Part shown: positions 1-8,736 of the stretch, in pieces | Position numbering within the stretch: position 1 is the stretch's first letter | How the letters are laid out: every line of letters begins with the position of its first letter | Source: Schlesneria sp. DSM 10557 | GTDB taxonomy: Bacteria > Planctomycetota > Planctomycetia > Planctomycetales > Planctomycetaceae | Direction: 5' to 3' | DNA length: 64,000 nt | Assembly (NCBI RefSeq): GCF_041860085.1 | Contig: NZ_CP124747.1 | Location: 4,464,001-4,528,000, forward strand | Notes under the pieces: model-generated | Told to the model about the DNA's origin: nothing | Database searches by the model: none | Seen by the model: the letters and a program-made list of their open reading frames with translations, nothing else | Program-made: the position numbers and the translations under genes

Positions 1-210
1 GAAGCAGCAACACTTTTTCCAGCACTGGTCGGCGGAGCGGCAGCCACAGGGGCGGTTCTGGCAGGGGAACGGCGCAGATCGATCCTTCTCGAGGCCCGTG
101 GTCGGTGCAAGTGGGATCGGCAGAATCCGGATGCAAACGAAAAGAACCACGCTCAGAGCCACTGCTCTGCGTGCTTGCCGTCTCCAGATTGTTTTGAGCC
201 GCGAGATCAT
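1..210 (-). CDS. Cys-rich exported or membrane-anchored protein, C-terminus cut by window edge
   Basis: Reading the minus strand from an ATG at 208-210 gives 70 codons open to the window edge. Residues ~14-34 form a hydrophobic segment after a basic N-terminus (signal peptide or anchor). It is followed by a dense cysteine region containing PCQNRPCGCRS and then CWKKCCCF at the cut end. This arrangement resembles a small conserved planctomycete protein family that I recognise only by pattern; no function is known to me. The cysteines could bind metal or form disulfides outside the cytoplasm, which is inference. The reading frame is too short to be scored by length alone, but its composition and the abrupt Cys cluster make chance unlikely. 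No strong ribosome site precedes the ATG. Confidence 0.7.
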   Translation of the reverse strand, partial: MISRLKTIWRRQARRAVALSVVLFVCIRILPIPLAPTTGLEKDRSAPFPCQNRPCGCRSADQCWKKCCCF

Positions 211-1106
211 GTTACCCACTGACGCCCGTTATCGGGCATAGCGACGTACGATGTCCTCGCTCTCCACGAGCCTATCGTAGCCTCGTGAGGTCGCCCGCTC
301 AAACGTCCTCGAAAGAATTCCAGAATCAGAGAAGCGCCGTGACCGCCGGTCTCTTTCCGCAGCAAAGCGAGGGGGAGTGAGGGTGGCCATGAAGGGCACC
401 CGGGACAATTGAGATTCCACCGCTCGGTCGCTCGACGGCGTTGCAAGGAGCACTCTTCCAAAGGATTGGATGTTTGGGCTCGCTGTGCTGCGGGTCGTTG
501 CTGACACTGTCTGGGTTCAGAACGATTTCGCGGCGTTGATGAAAAGCAGCCCCAATCGGGGGAGGAGGTCTCCATGGGAGAGCATCGGGATGCAGGGGGT
601 GGCACTGAGACTCATTGGCCGGAAGTTCATTTGACGAAAGCGGGTCAAATGGAACGGGGTGGCCAGTTGGCCAAAGTTTGGCCAGCCGGTGGCCAGTTCC
701 ATGTCTTACAGTGGAAGCAGGTTAAGTGTTTTCAGCGGACTGGCCAGCCTGGCCAGCGATTGTGCGCTGTGGCCCCCTTCCCCTTCCTGTGAGGTTGTCT
801 GGTTCACGTAACGGCCGCATCTTGCGGGCGAGCGTTTGTCCGTCATGCTTCAGGGAAACGATCGCCGGCAAGGTGCTCAAGCAAGGTGCTCAAGCATGAA
901 GAGAGCGGCGGGACTCCACTTCTACGGCGGTGACAGTGATGTGTGTGGCGAGCATGCGAGCTGGATTCATTCGGAATGGTTGTCGGTGTTCTGAATTTCC
1001 GCGATGCTTTTGGGCGATGAGTGGACCCGTCGGGCGGGCTGCTTGCGCGGGGAGGTCCCCCGTTTCTGTGACGTAAGCGTTCGAGAAGTTTCAGGAGTTT
1101 TCCACC
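211..1106. other. Non-coding stretch containing repeat copy A
   Basis: About 900 bases lie between the divergent Cys-rich gene and the ThuA-like gene. Positions 456-758 hold the dispersed repeat described separately. Short open frames on both strands here have no domain, no signal peptide and no ribosome site, so I do not call them. The last bases carry AGGAG about ten bases before the ATG at 1107. Confidence 0.6.
456..758. repeat. Dispersed two-block repeat, copy A (TGGCCA-rich)
   Basis: Two blocks match a second locus at 18281-18570. Block 1 (456-508) aligns without gaps to 18281-18333; both contain GTTTGGGCTCGC and end CTGACACT. Block 2 (654-758) aligns without gaps over 105 bases to 18466-18570. 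The middle is not conserved (145 bases here, 132 there). Block 2 carries many copies of the self-complementary hexamer TGGCCA, including TGGCCAGTTGGCCA and GGCCAGCCGGTGGCCAG. The repeat lies between genes in both places, pointing to a non-coding family. Confidence 0.8.
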
Positions 1107-2015
1107 ATGAAGTTGTCTCTTGTGTTGGCCTTGTCGGTCGGGGCGGGCGTCCTGTCGGCCGGCCTGGCCTCTGCTGCCGATAAAGCCAAAGTCCTGATGC
1201 TGACTCAAAGTCAGGGATTTGTGCATGGTTCTGTGAATCGGAATCAGAAAGATTCCCCCACGAAGCAGTTGGCACCCGCGGAAATTTCGATGACGCAGCT
1301 CGGGAAGAAAACCGGGTTATTCGACGTCACCTGCACTCAGGATGCGGCCGCGGATTTCACGAAAGAGAACTTGCAGAAGTTTGACATCGTGATGTTCTAC
1401 ACCACGGGAGACCTGCCCATTGCTGATGCGGACAAAGAGTATTTCTTCAAAGAGTGGCTGACGAAAAAAGGCCACGGCTTTGTCGGCTTCCACTCGGCCC
1501 TCGACACTTACCACAACTATCAGCCCTACTGGGACATGGTTGGTGGTACGTTCGACGGGCATCCGTGGAATGCAGGTGAACTGGTGACGATCACTGTCCA
1601 CGACCAGCAGCATCCCGCGATGAAGCCCTTCGGCAACGAGTTTCAGATCAAAGACGAAATCTACTGGTACAAGAACTGGCAGCCCGAGAAAGTTCGGGTC
1701 CTGATGAGTCTGAACATTGAAAAATGTCCTACCAAGGGTGCGCGCACCAAGGTCAAGGAAGGGGATCAGGAAGTCGAAGTCCTGCAGACGCGGCATGTCC
1801 CGGTCTCGTGGGTGAAAGACTACGGGGATGGACGGGTCTTCGTGACGAACCTGGGACACAACGAATCGACCTGGGTTGACCAGCGGTTCCTGGACCACGT
1901 GACCGGGGGGATCAAGTGGATCCTCGGTCAGGCGGAAGGTGAAGCCACTCCGAACCCCGAATTGTCGAAGCAGCAGGAAGCCAAGGCAAAGAAGGATGCC
2001 GGTCTGACGAAGTGA
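1107..2015 (+). CDS. ThuA-like domain protein, secreted
   Basis: The 302-residue product starts with a signal peptide (hydrophobic residues ~4-20, cleavage likely after ASA near residue 23). A ThuA-like, class-I-amidotransferase-like fold follows: KVLMLTQSQGFVH at the N-terminus of the domain, DIVMFYTTGDLP, then GHGFVGFHSALDTY and GGTFDGHPW. Families with ThuA folds occur in sugar utilisation loci and in many planctomycete exported proteins, but the reaction is not established. The C-terminal ~25 residues are charged and low in complexity. AGGAG lies about ten bases before the ATG. It is a single gene between a repeat and the flavoprotein gene. The fold assignment is firm; the role is open. 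Confidence 0.9.
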   Translation: MKLSLVLALSVGAGVLSAGLASAADKAKVLMLTQSQGFVHGSVNRNQKDSPTKQLAPAEISMTQLGKKTGLFDVTCTQDAAADFTKENLQKFDIVMFYTTGDLPIADADKEYFFKEWLTKKGHGFVGFHSALDTYHNYQPYWDMVGGTFDGHPWNAGELVTITVHDQQHPAMKPFGNEFQIKDEIYWYKNWQPEKVRVLMSLNIEKCPTKGARTKVKEGDQEVEVLQTRHVPVSWVKDYGDGRVFVTNLGHNESTWVDQRFLDHVTGGIKWILGQAEGEATPNPELSKQQEAKAKKDAGLTK

Positions 2016-2206
2016 TGGAGGCAACGACACCGCGTTGACCTTACCGAGTTGACCTTCTCTGCTGACGAGCACTGCTTGAGCCCCTGCGATCCAGCAGTGC
2101 TCGTCCGGGGGCAGAGGTGGCGGTGATGTCACACCGTGGTGAGAAGGCTTCCGGTTCTGGCACGCTAGGCTGATGCGTTGATTTACTTGAATCGAAAAGA
2201 ACGACT

Positions 2207-3856
2207 GTGATTGAGATCGAAGCGGACATCGCCGTGATGGGGGCCGGGTTTAGCGGTAGCCTGACGGCGATGCTGGTGCAGCGAATCGGGTTAAGGCCGG
2301 TCCTGATTGATCGGGGTGCGCATCCGCGTTTTGCGATCGGGGAATCATCGACGCCGGTTGCCAATCTGGTGCTGGAGGGACTGGCCCGCCGGTATGATCT
2401 TCCCCGCATAGTTCCGCTCTCGAATTACGCGGCCTGGAAGAAAACTTACCCTCAAATTGTTTGTGGGCTGAAACGGGGCTTCAGCTATTTCCATCACCAG
2501 CTCGGGCACGACTTTCAGCCTCGATCTGATCGGGCGAATGAACTGCTGGTTGCGGCGAGTCTCACGGACGAAGACGCGGATACCCACTGGTTGAGGGCCG
2601 ATTTCGACCAGTTTCTGGCAGAAGAAGCGGTCAGATTGGGTGTTCCCTATTTTCCCCACACGTCGATCGATCGACTCGAACCCCGAGGTGCGGGTTGGGA
2701 ACTGAGCGGGAAGTGTCATGGTTTGCCGCAGTGTATGCGAGAGGGTTCGTCGTCAGACTCGGCCGAGATTCGGGTCCGGGCCGACTTCATCATTGATGCT
2801 TCGGGAGAAGGAGGGTTCCTGGCAAAGCAGCTCGGCATTTCGCCTCATCCTGCGGGATTGAAGACGCGCTCACGCGGGCTTTTCTCGCACTTCAAGCATG
2901 TCGCCCGCTGGTCGGATCTATACGCAAAGCGGGGTGGAGACATTTCCGGCCACCCCTACCCTTGTGATGATGCCGCTCTGCATCATGTGTTTGACTGCGG
3001 GTGGATGTGGGTCCTTCCGTTCGATAACGGTGTGACCAGTGCCGGGTTCGCACTGGATCCCGAGCGGTTTCCCCTGGAAGCGAGCGGCACACCTGAGGCG
3101 GAGTGGCAAGCCCTGCTGGCTCGATTGCCTGCCGTAGCCGAGCAGTTTGCGAACGCCGAGCCGCTCGTCCCCTGGCGACAATCCGGACGAATGCAGCGAC
3201 GGGTCAGCCAGTCCGCAGGTCCGAACTGGGTCATGCTGCCGAACACGGCGGCGTTCCATGATCCCCTGCACAGCACGGGGAATACGTTCACGCTGGTGGG
3301 GATTGAACGCCTGATCGGCATCCTGGAACGCTGCTGGAACGTTTCCGGTGACCGGGACAGTTCGAGTCCGTTCGGCGAACTCGCGGACGCGTCAGCGAGG
3401 GAATCTTTGACCGCAGAACGGACTCGGGTCAGCTCACCCGAACCCCAGTGGACCAGGCTTGCCGACGAATTGCAGAACTATGATGCTCTGATTCAGCAGG
3501 AAGTGGAGTTCATCGATCTGGTGGTGAGTGGCAGTTATGCGGGCTTCAGGGAATTCGAACGCATGATTGCCATGTCGATGTTCTACTTTGCCACCGCGAT
3601 CTGGTCGGAAGAGGAGCGGCGAGCGGGTCGCGTGGCCCAGGGGGCGGCCTACTTGAGTGCCAATCACCCGCAACTCAAATCGGCACTCAAGCAGGCGTAT
3701 CGAGATCTGACGGATCCGAACATCTCCGGGGCCGAACTGACCGACAAAGTCCGTGCCGCCATCGCGCCATTCAATCGGGTCGGATTGTGTAACCCCGACC
3801 TGTGCAATATGTACCCTTACGAGTTCACGCCGGCCGCGACACCGAACGGGTCCTAG
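2207..3856 (+). CDS. FAD-dependent oxidoreductase, tryptophan-halogenase-like
   Basis: The 549-residue product begins at GTG and opens with an FAD-binding Rossmann motif (VMGAGFSGSLTAM, residues ~10-22), then GESSTP, which resembles the conserved GEA/S-x-x-P region of flavin halogenases. A WMWVLP stretch near residue 265 corresponds to the WxWxIP motif typical of flavin-dependent halogenases and thought to suppress monooxygenation. A GLKRGFSYFHHQ segment near residue 84 resembles the K-x-G-x-F region of phenol/pyrrole halogenases. No carrier protein, prenyl or polyketide genes lie nearby, so the substrate cannot be inferred. Geranylgeranyl-reductase-like flavoproteins are an alternative. No signal peptide, so the protein is likely cytoplasmic. 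Confidence 0.85.
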   Translation: MIEIEADIAVMGAGFSGSLTAMLVQRIGLRPVLIDRGAHPRFAIGESSTPVANLVLEGLARRYDLPRIVPLSNYAAWKKTYPQIVCGLKRGFSYFHHQLGHDFQPRSDRANELLVAASLTDEDADTHWLRADFDQFLAEEAVRLGVPYFPHTSIDRLEPRGAGWELSGKCHGLPQCMREGSSSDSAEIRVRADFIIDASGEGGFLAKQLGISPHPAGLKTRSRGLFSHFKHVARWSDLYAKRGGDISGHPYPCDDAALHHVFDCGWMWVLPFDNGVTSAGFALDPERFPLEASGTPEAEWQALLARLPAVAEQFANAEPLVPWRQSGRMQRRVSQSAGPNWVMLPNTAAFHDPLHSTGNTFTLVGIERLIGILERCWNVSGDRDSSSPFGELADASARESLTAERTRVSSPEPQWTRLADELQNYDALIQQEVEFIDLVVSGSYAGFREFERMIAMSMFYFATAIWSEEERRAGRVAQGAAYLSANHPQLKSALKQAYRDLTDPNISGAELTDKVRAAIAPFNRVGLCNPDLCNMYPYEFTPAATPNGS

Positions 3857-4121
3857 AATTCCGGGAATGGGGATGTCTGTTACCGGACCGCAGGGGGCCC
3901 CTTCCCGGCCGAGGAGCTGCACCCGGTGTCTGCTCGGCCGATCTGGGTCGGCTGCGTCCTGCGACGGAAAGTCATGCAGCAATTGGCCGTTCAATCGGAT
4001 ATGATGGGGCCACGGAAGAAGTACGGCATTTCGGTTCCTGCCAAAGTGTGCCGGATCTCAAACCAGCGGATCGGGTTGAGACACTCGGGAAACGAAACTC
4101 GCCGAACAAGCGAGGAGGACG

Positions 4122-7100
4122 ATGATGCGGAGCGTGGTTTGGGTCGGGTTCGTGCTCGGGGGAATCCTTTGCCTCAGCTCTTCATTACACGCACAAAATC
4201 GTTCCCGGATCCTCTTTAATACAGAGTCTCGCCTCACGGCCGAGATGGATCGAAACGTACAGCAGGCACTCGAAGAGGCCGGGGATCTGCTGCTCGAGAA
4301 GGAGTTTGGCCCCGCCGTGCTCCGGCTTCAATCCGTGCTTGATCATCCTGAAGACTATTTCGTTGAGAAGGATTTTCAATCCGGTGAGCAGCTCACCTCA
4401 AAAGGTGTGGCTCTGAAGGTTCTGGCGGATCTCCCTGCCGAGGGACGAGCCGCGTATGAACTTCAGGTGGGGACCGACGCTCGGGCCGAACTGGCCGATG
4501 CGATTGCCGCAGAGGATTACATGCGCGTGTCCGAACTGGTCTCGCGCTATCAGATGACGGCAGCCGGATTCGAGGGGATGCAGCTGCTGGCCGCGCGGGC
4601 TCTTGACCGTAACCACCCCATGCAGGCGGCATTGATCTATGAAGCGATGCGTGAGCACCCGAATTCGCAGGGAGAATTCCGTGTCCCCCTGCTGCTTCAG
4701 ACCGCTCTCGCATGGCATCTGGCCGACCAGCCGGAACGAGCCCGGACTGCACTGGAAGGACTGGATAAGCTGAAGCAGGCGGGACCCTGGCAAGTCGCGG
4801 GACGCGCGGTGACGCCGTTTCCGAGCCTCGGTGAAGCACCCGCCTGGCTGCAGACGCAGTTCGGTCCGACAGCCCCTCAGCCCCCTGCCGTCGTCGATCG
4901 CTGGGAACTCCCTCGAGGGGGTCTGACGGGCAATGAGTCTGCCGCCGCATCGTGTCCAGTGGGAGGTGGAGCGTGGAAAATCTCTTCCCGGCAACACCTG
5001 CGGCTGCACATGAATGACGAGATCAATCAGCAGCGGATCAAAGGTTTCGACCAGATGATGGTGCAAACCGAACAGATGATGCGCGAGGGCAATCGACTCA
5101 CCCAACCCGCAGCCATTCCGATTGTTGTCGGGGACGTCGTGGTCTACCGGACGATCAATGATCTGACGGCGGTCAGCTTAAAGACGGGCGATCTCTTGTG
5201 GCGCTCTGCCAAGACGGACGGAATGCTGACCTGGCTGTTTCAAAGCCCGCTGGCTGCATCAGACGCGATTCCCCCGTCGTCACCACTGACGTTTCGTGGA
5301 TACCTGCAATTCAAGATGTTTCGCGACCAGATCTCGGGATCTCTCTCGAGTGATGGTGACCGCGTCTACGCGGTGGAAGAGTCCGAATCGCAGTTCAGCA
5401 GTCTGTTGCCGCGCAGCCGTCTTCCCTTCGGGGCACAGATGATCATGGATCCTGTCAACAAGCTCTCGGCCTACGACGTCGCCGGGGGGCGACTGTTATG
5501 GGAAGTGGGGGGGCAGAACGGGACACCCCCGGCAGAGTTATCCGGGATGTACTTTGTCGGACCTCCCGTCCCCTGCGACGGTCGTCTTTACTGCCTTGCT
5601 GAGTCCAAGAATGAGCTGCGGCTGCTGTGCCTGATTGCGGAATCAAACACCGCCCGGCTGGAGTGGTACCAGACACTTGTCGCCACCGAGCGAGCCCCGT
5701 TCGGGGCGACGTTCCGTTTCGCGGGACTCATCCCGGCGACTGCGGAAGGCCTGATGGTCTGCCCCACGGCGAACGGGGCGATCGTCGCTTATGATATCGT
5801 GAAACGTCAGCTGCGCTGGGGCTATTCCTACGATTCCAAGTCACGTCGCAATTTTCAGGATAACTTCGAAAATCCCGTGATGCGTGAGCGTGTCGGCGGG
5901 GACGATGAAGAGTCGCGATGGCTGGACAGTGGCCCCGTAATCACGCGAGGCCGAGTCCTCGTGACACCGCGAGATTCGCATGAGATCCATTGTATTAATC
6001 TGGTCGACGGAAGTCTGAACTGGAAGCGTTCGCAGGCACAGGGACTGTACCTGGCCTGTGTGAACGAAGACCAGGTTGTCGTGGTGGGACGCAATCAGAT
6101 TGCGGCTTACTCTCTGGCGGATGGTTCCGAAGAGTGGACGCAGCCGACGGAGATTCCTGAACCGAGCGGACGAGGTGTGCGGGTGGGCAAGCAGTATCTC
6201 CTTCCCCTCTCGACGGGGGATATCGCGACACTCGATCTGACGACCGGCCGAATCCTGGGACGTTCCAAGTTGCCTCAGGCAGGCGTCCCCGGCAATCTGG
6301 CTGTTGGTGACGGAGCATTGGTTTCGGTCGGAACCCATGACGTCATTGGATTCCGGTCCCTGGGCGAAGTGGAAGATCAGGTTGCAGAGCAACTCGCAAA
6401 GAATCCCGACGACGCCGAAGCCCTGGCGCTGCGGGGTGAATTGAAGCTGCATCGAGGCCAGGAACTGGAGGCGATCGAGGACCTGAGGAAATCACTCCGA
6501 CAGCGACCTGATCCTGCGGTCAAACGTGTGCTTGCCGAGACGATGCTGAATCGGCTGAGGAACGATCCCAAGTCGATTCTCGCCGCAGCGACCGAACTCG
6601 AGGCATTGACCGAGGACCCGCTTCAACGTGTTGAGTTTCTGCGGTTGTACGCCAATTCGCTGAAAGAATCCGGCGATCGTGTGGGGGCGATTACGGAATA
6701 CTTCCGACTCGCTCTGACGACGACAATTCCCGACATGATGATCTCGGCGGGAACGGGTCATTTTGTTTCGCTCGAACAGAGTGTCCGGGCTGAGCTGTTT
6801 GCGATTTACGACGCGGCCACAGCGAGCGAACGAACCGAGATGGAACGGGTTTTCAGCCGCGAGTTCGCGTCGGCCGCGAAGTCGCCTGACCGGAACGATC
6901 GAATTCTGCACCTCATCAAACTGACTTCGGGGCATCCTGCGGCAGACGCGTTGCTGCTGAAACTGGCAGAGTCACCCGGTGCCATTGCTGACGAGTTCGC
7001 CCGACTCCAGTTGCTGGAACGGATCACGAGTTCTGCCAATCTTTCGGTGGCTGGTTCTGCCGCGGCATCCCTGGCCGCGTTGTACATCGCGGCGAATGCG

Positions 7101-8678
7101 CCGGAAGAGGCACGTCCCTGGATTGCCGAACTGGGTGATCGGTTTGCGACGATCGTCTGTCGTGACGGGAAGACGGGGCGACAGCTCTCTGACGAATGGT
7201 CGACGCAGAGATCGCTGGGCCAGGATGATTCCCGTTTTCAATGGCCTCAAGGGGCAATTGAAGTCGTTCGTACGGATCAGAGCATCACGCAGCCGACCTT
7301 TCCGGTTGAGGTGGTGACTCATGTGGGAAGCTTCTACAAAGGATGGTCGTTCGAAGTCGACGCTCTCATTACCACACTCACCGCACGTGATCCTCATTTG
7401 AACGTGGTATGGCGTGTGCCGCTGATCAACTCGGCAAATGATCTTCGGGACCAGCCCTGCCAATTGCACATCCGGGGTCGACGGCTCGCGCTGGCTTCGG
7501 GAACGTGGCTCGGGGTGATGGAAGCCGTAACAACTCAGATCGCTCCTGAAATCATCTTCGAACAGTCATTGCGTCCGAACTCGTTTGTGGCTCCTCGATT
7601 GAGCACCACGCCGAATGAGCGTCGACTGTTGCCGAACGGACGACTCATTCAACTGAAGTCGGATGGCCGATCGACAGCAGGATACCTGGTTGGTCTTACC
7701 GACGATGCCGTAGTGTATCAGTTAGACAATCGTCTTTATGCGGCGGATCCCGAGTCTGGCAAACTGCTGTGGTCTCGCGTTGGGCCGGCGTTCGCCAAAG
7801 TCGATGCCACGGTCGACAGCAAGCTGATGCTCGCAACAGCAGGCAACGGTGCACTGCTGTTGAGGATGCGTGATGGTGCGATCGAGCAGCAGCACAAAGG
7901 GAACCCCAACGACGTCCCGTTATGGTTTCGAGGTACGCGGCGGCTGACACAGCGGAATCAAGTTCCGGATCAGCGGGTGTTCGAAATGCATGATTTCGAT
8001 GGGGATCGCGTCGTCTGGCAATCGCAACATCCTGTCGGCAGCAAGGCCTGTCTCATTCAAGATGAAGAACTGGCAATCCTTGAGCCCACCAGCAAGCTGA
8101 CGATTCTGAAACTGGCGACGGGAGAGAAACAGCTTGAGACGGAATTACCGCTGAAACGCCCCTTACGCGGGATGCTGGTTCTGTCGGTTCAGTCCACCCC
8201 CGATCACTATATTGTCGTCGCCGGGGTCTCCATCCGAAAGACCGAACTGCGAAGGATTGAGCCCATCAATTTTGGGATGCCCCCCGAGTTTGGTCTCCCT
8301 CGTGAGCTGGGGACGCCATCGAACTCGGCGTTCTCTCTGGATGGGATGGTGTTCTATATTGACCGCAAGAGTGGTGAGGTGAAATGGTCGGTCCCCGTCA
8401 ATGAACTGGCCTATGATGCGAATCAGCCTGCCAGTCTTCCGGTGCTGGTGCTGGCGGCGTGGAACATTCATTTCGATCCCAATACCGGTTTCCCGCTCGA
8501 CCCCAAGTTGTCGACGTTGATCCTCGACAAGCGGACCGGTGACGTCGTTTACAAAAGTCAGGAACTGGCGACGCCCGTTGGGCGAGGGCTTCAGTTCATC
8601 CCTTCGCACGAGACCAAGAAGCTGCTGATCGACTTCTACAGCTTTCAGCTCGAACTGAAGTTTCCAAAGCCGAAATAG
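4122..8678 (+). CDS. Large exported PQQ-type beta-propeller protein with TPR-like middle
   Basis: The 1518-residue product has a signal peptide (hydrophobic residues ~6-23, LHAQ near the cleavage site). Residues ~30-240 are helical with TPR-like character. Propeller blades with the aromatic, Gly-rich PQQ-repeat signature follow, for example LKTGDLLWRS near 352 and IVKRQLRWGYS. A TPR-like stretch (NPDDAEALALRGELKLHRG) sits near 760-800. A second blade set lies at ~1190-1450, with ESGKLLWSRV and KSGEVKWSVPV. Such proteins act as scaffolds or, less often, as quinoprotein dehydrogenases; I see no dehydrogenase ligands, so a structural or binding role is likelier. GAGGAG lies before the ATG. It converges with the membrane protein gene ending at 8737. 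Confidence 0.9.
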   Translation: MMRSVVWVGFVLGGILCLSSSLHAQNRSRILFNTESRLTAEMDRNVQQALEEAGDLLLEKEFGPAVLRLQSVLDHPEDYFVEKDFQSGEQLTSKGVALKVLADLPAEGRAAYELQVGTDARAELADAIAAEDYMRVSELVSRYQMTAAGFEGMQLLAARALDRNHPMQAALIYEAMREHPNSQGEFRVPLLLQTALAWHLADQPERARTALEGLDKLKQAGPWQVAGRAVTPFPSLGEAPAWLQTQFGPTAPQPPAVVDRWELPRGGLTGNESAAASCPVGGGAWKISSRQHLRLHMNDEINQQRIKGFDQMMVQTEQMMREGNRLTQPAAIPIVVGDVVVYRTINDLTAVSLKTGDLLWRSAKTDGMLTWLFQSPLAASDAIPPSSPLTFRGYLQFKMFRDQISGSLSSDGDRVYAVEESESQFSSLLPRSRLPFGAQMIMDPVNKLSAYDVAGGRLLWEVGGQNGTPPAELSGMYFVGPPVPCDGRLYCLAESKNELRLLCLIAESNTARLEWYQTLVATERAPFGATFRFAGLIPATAEGLMVCPTANGAIVAYDIVKRQLRWGYSYDSKSRRNFQDNFENPVMRERVGGDDEESRWLDSGPVITRGRVLVTPRDSHEIHCINLVDGSLNWKRSQAQGLYLACVNEDQVVVVGRNQIAAYSLADGSEEWTQPTEIPEPSGRGVRVGKQYLLPLSTGDIATLDLTTGRILGRSKLPQAGVPGNLAVGDGALVSVGTHDVIGFRSLGEVEDQVAEQLAKNPDDAEALALRGELKLHRGQELEAIEDLRKSLRQRPDPAVKRVLAETMLNRLRNDPKSILAAATELEALTEDPLQRVEFLRLYANSLKESGDRVGAITEYFRLALTTTIPDMMISAGTGHFVSLEQSVRAELFAIYDAATASERTEMERVFSREFASAAKSPDRNDRILHLIKLTSGHPAADALLLKLAESPGAIADEFARLQLLERITSSANLSVAGSAAASLAALYIAANAPEEARPWIAELGDRFATIVCRDGKTGRQLSDEWSTQRSLGQDDSRFQWPQGAIEVVRTDQSITQPTFPVEVVTHVGSFYKGWSFEVDALITTLTARDPHLNVVWRVPLINSANDLRDQPCQLHIRGRRLALASGTWLGVMEAVTTQIAPEIIFEQSLRPNSFVAPRLSTTPNERRLLPNGRLIQLKSDGRSTAGYLVGLTDDAVVYQLDNRLYAADPESGKLLWSRVGPAFAKVDATVDSKLMLATAGNGALLLRMRDGAIEQQHKGNPNDVPLWFRGTRRLTQRNQVPDQRVFEMHDFDGDRVVWQSQHPVGSKACLIQDEELAILEPTSKLTILKLATGEKQLETELPLKRPLRGMLVLSVQSTPDHYIVVAGVSIRKTELRRIEPINFGMPPEFGLPRELGTPSNSAFSLDGMVFYIDRKSGEVKWSVPVNELAYDANQPASLPVLVLAAWNIHFDPNTGFPLDPKLSTLILDKRTGDVVYKSQELATPVGRGLQFIPSHETKKLLIDFYSFQLELKFPKPK

Positions 8679-8736
8679 GGGAGTCGGGTCAGGACTGTGG
8701 CACTGATCGCCAGACCACGGACTGCATGGCGCTGGC

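Noticed and set aside
207-605. Small minus-strand frames running through repeat copy A, and equivalents in copy B
   Set aside because: The frames differ between copies, have no ribosome site and cross the variable spacer; a non-coding repeat explains them better.
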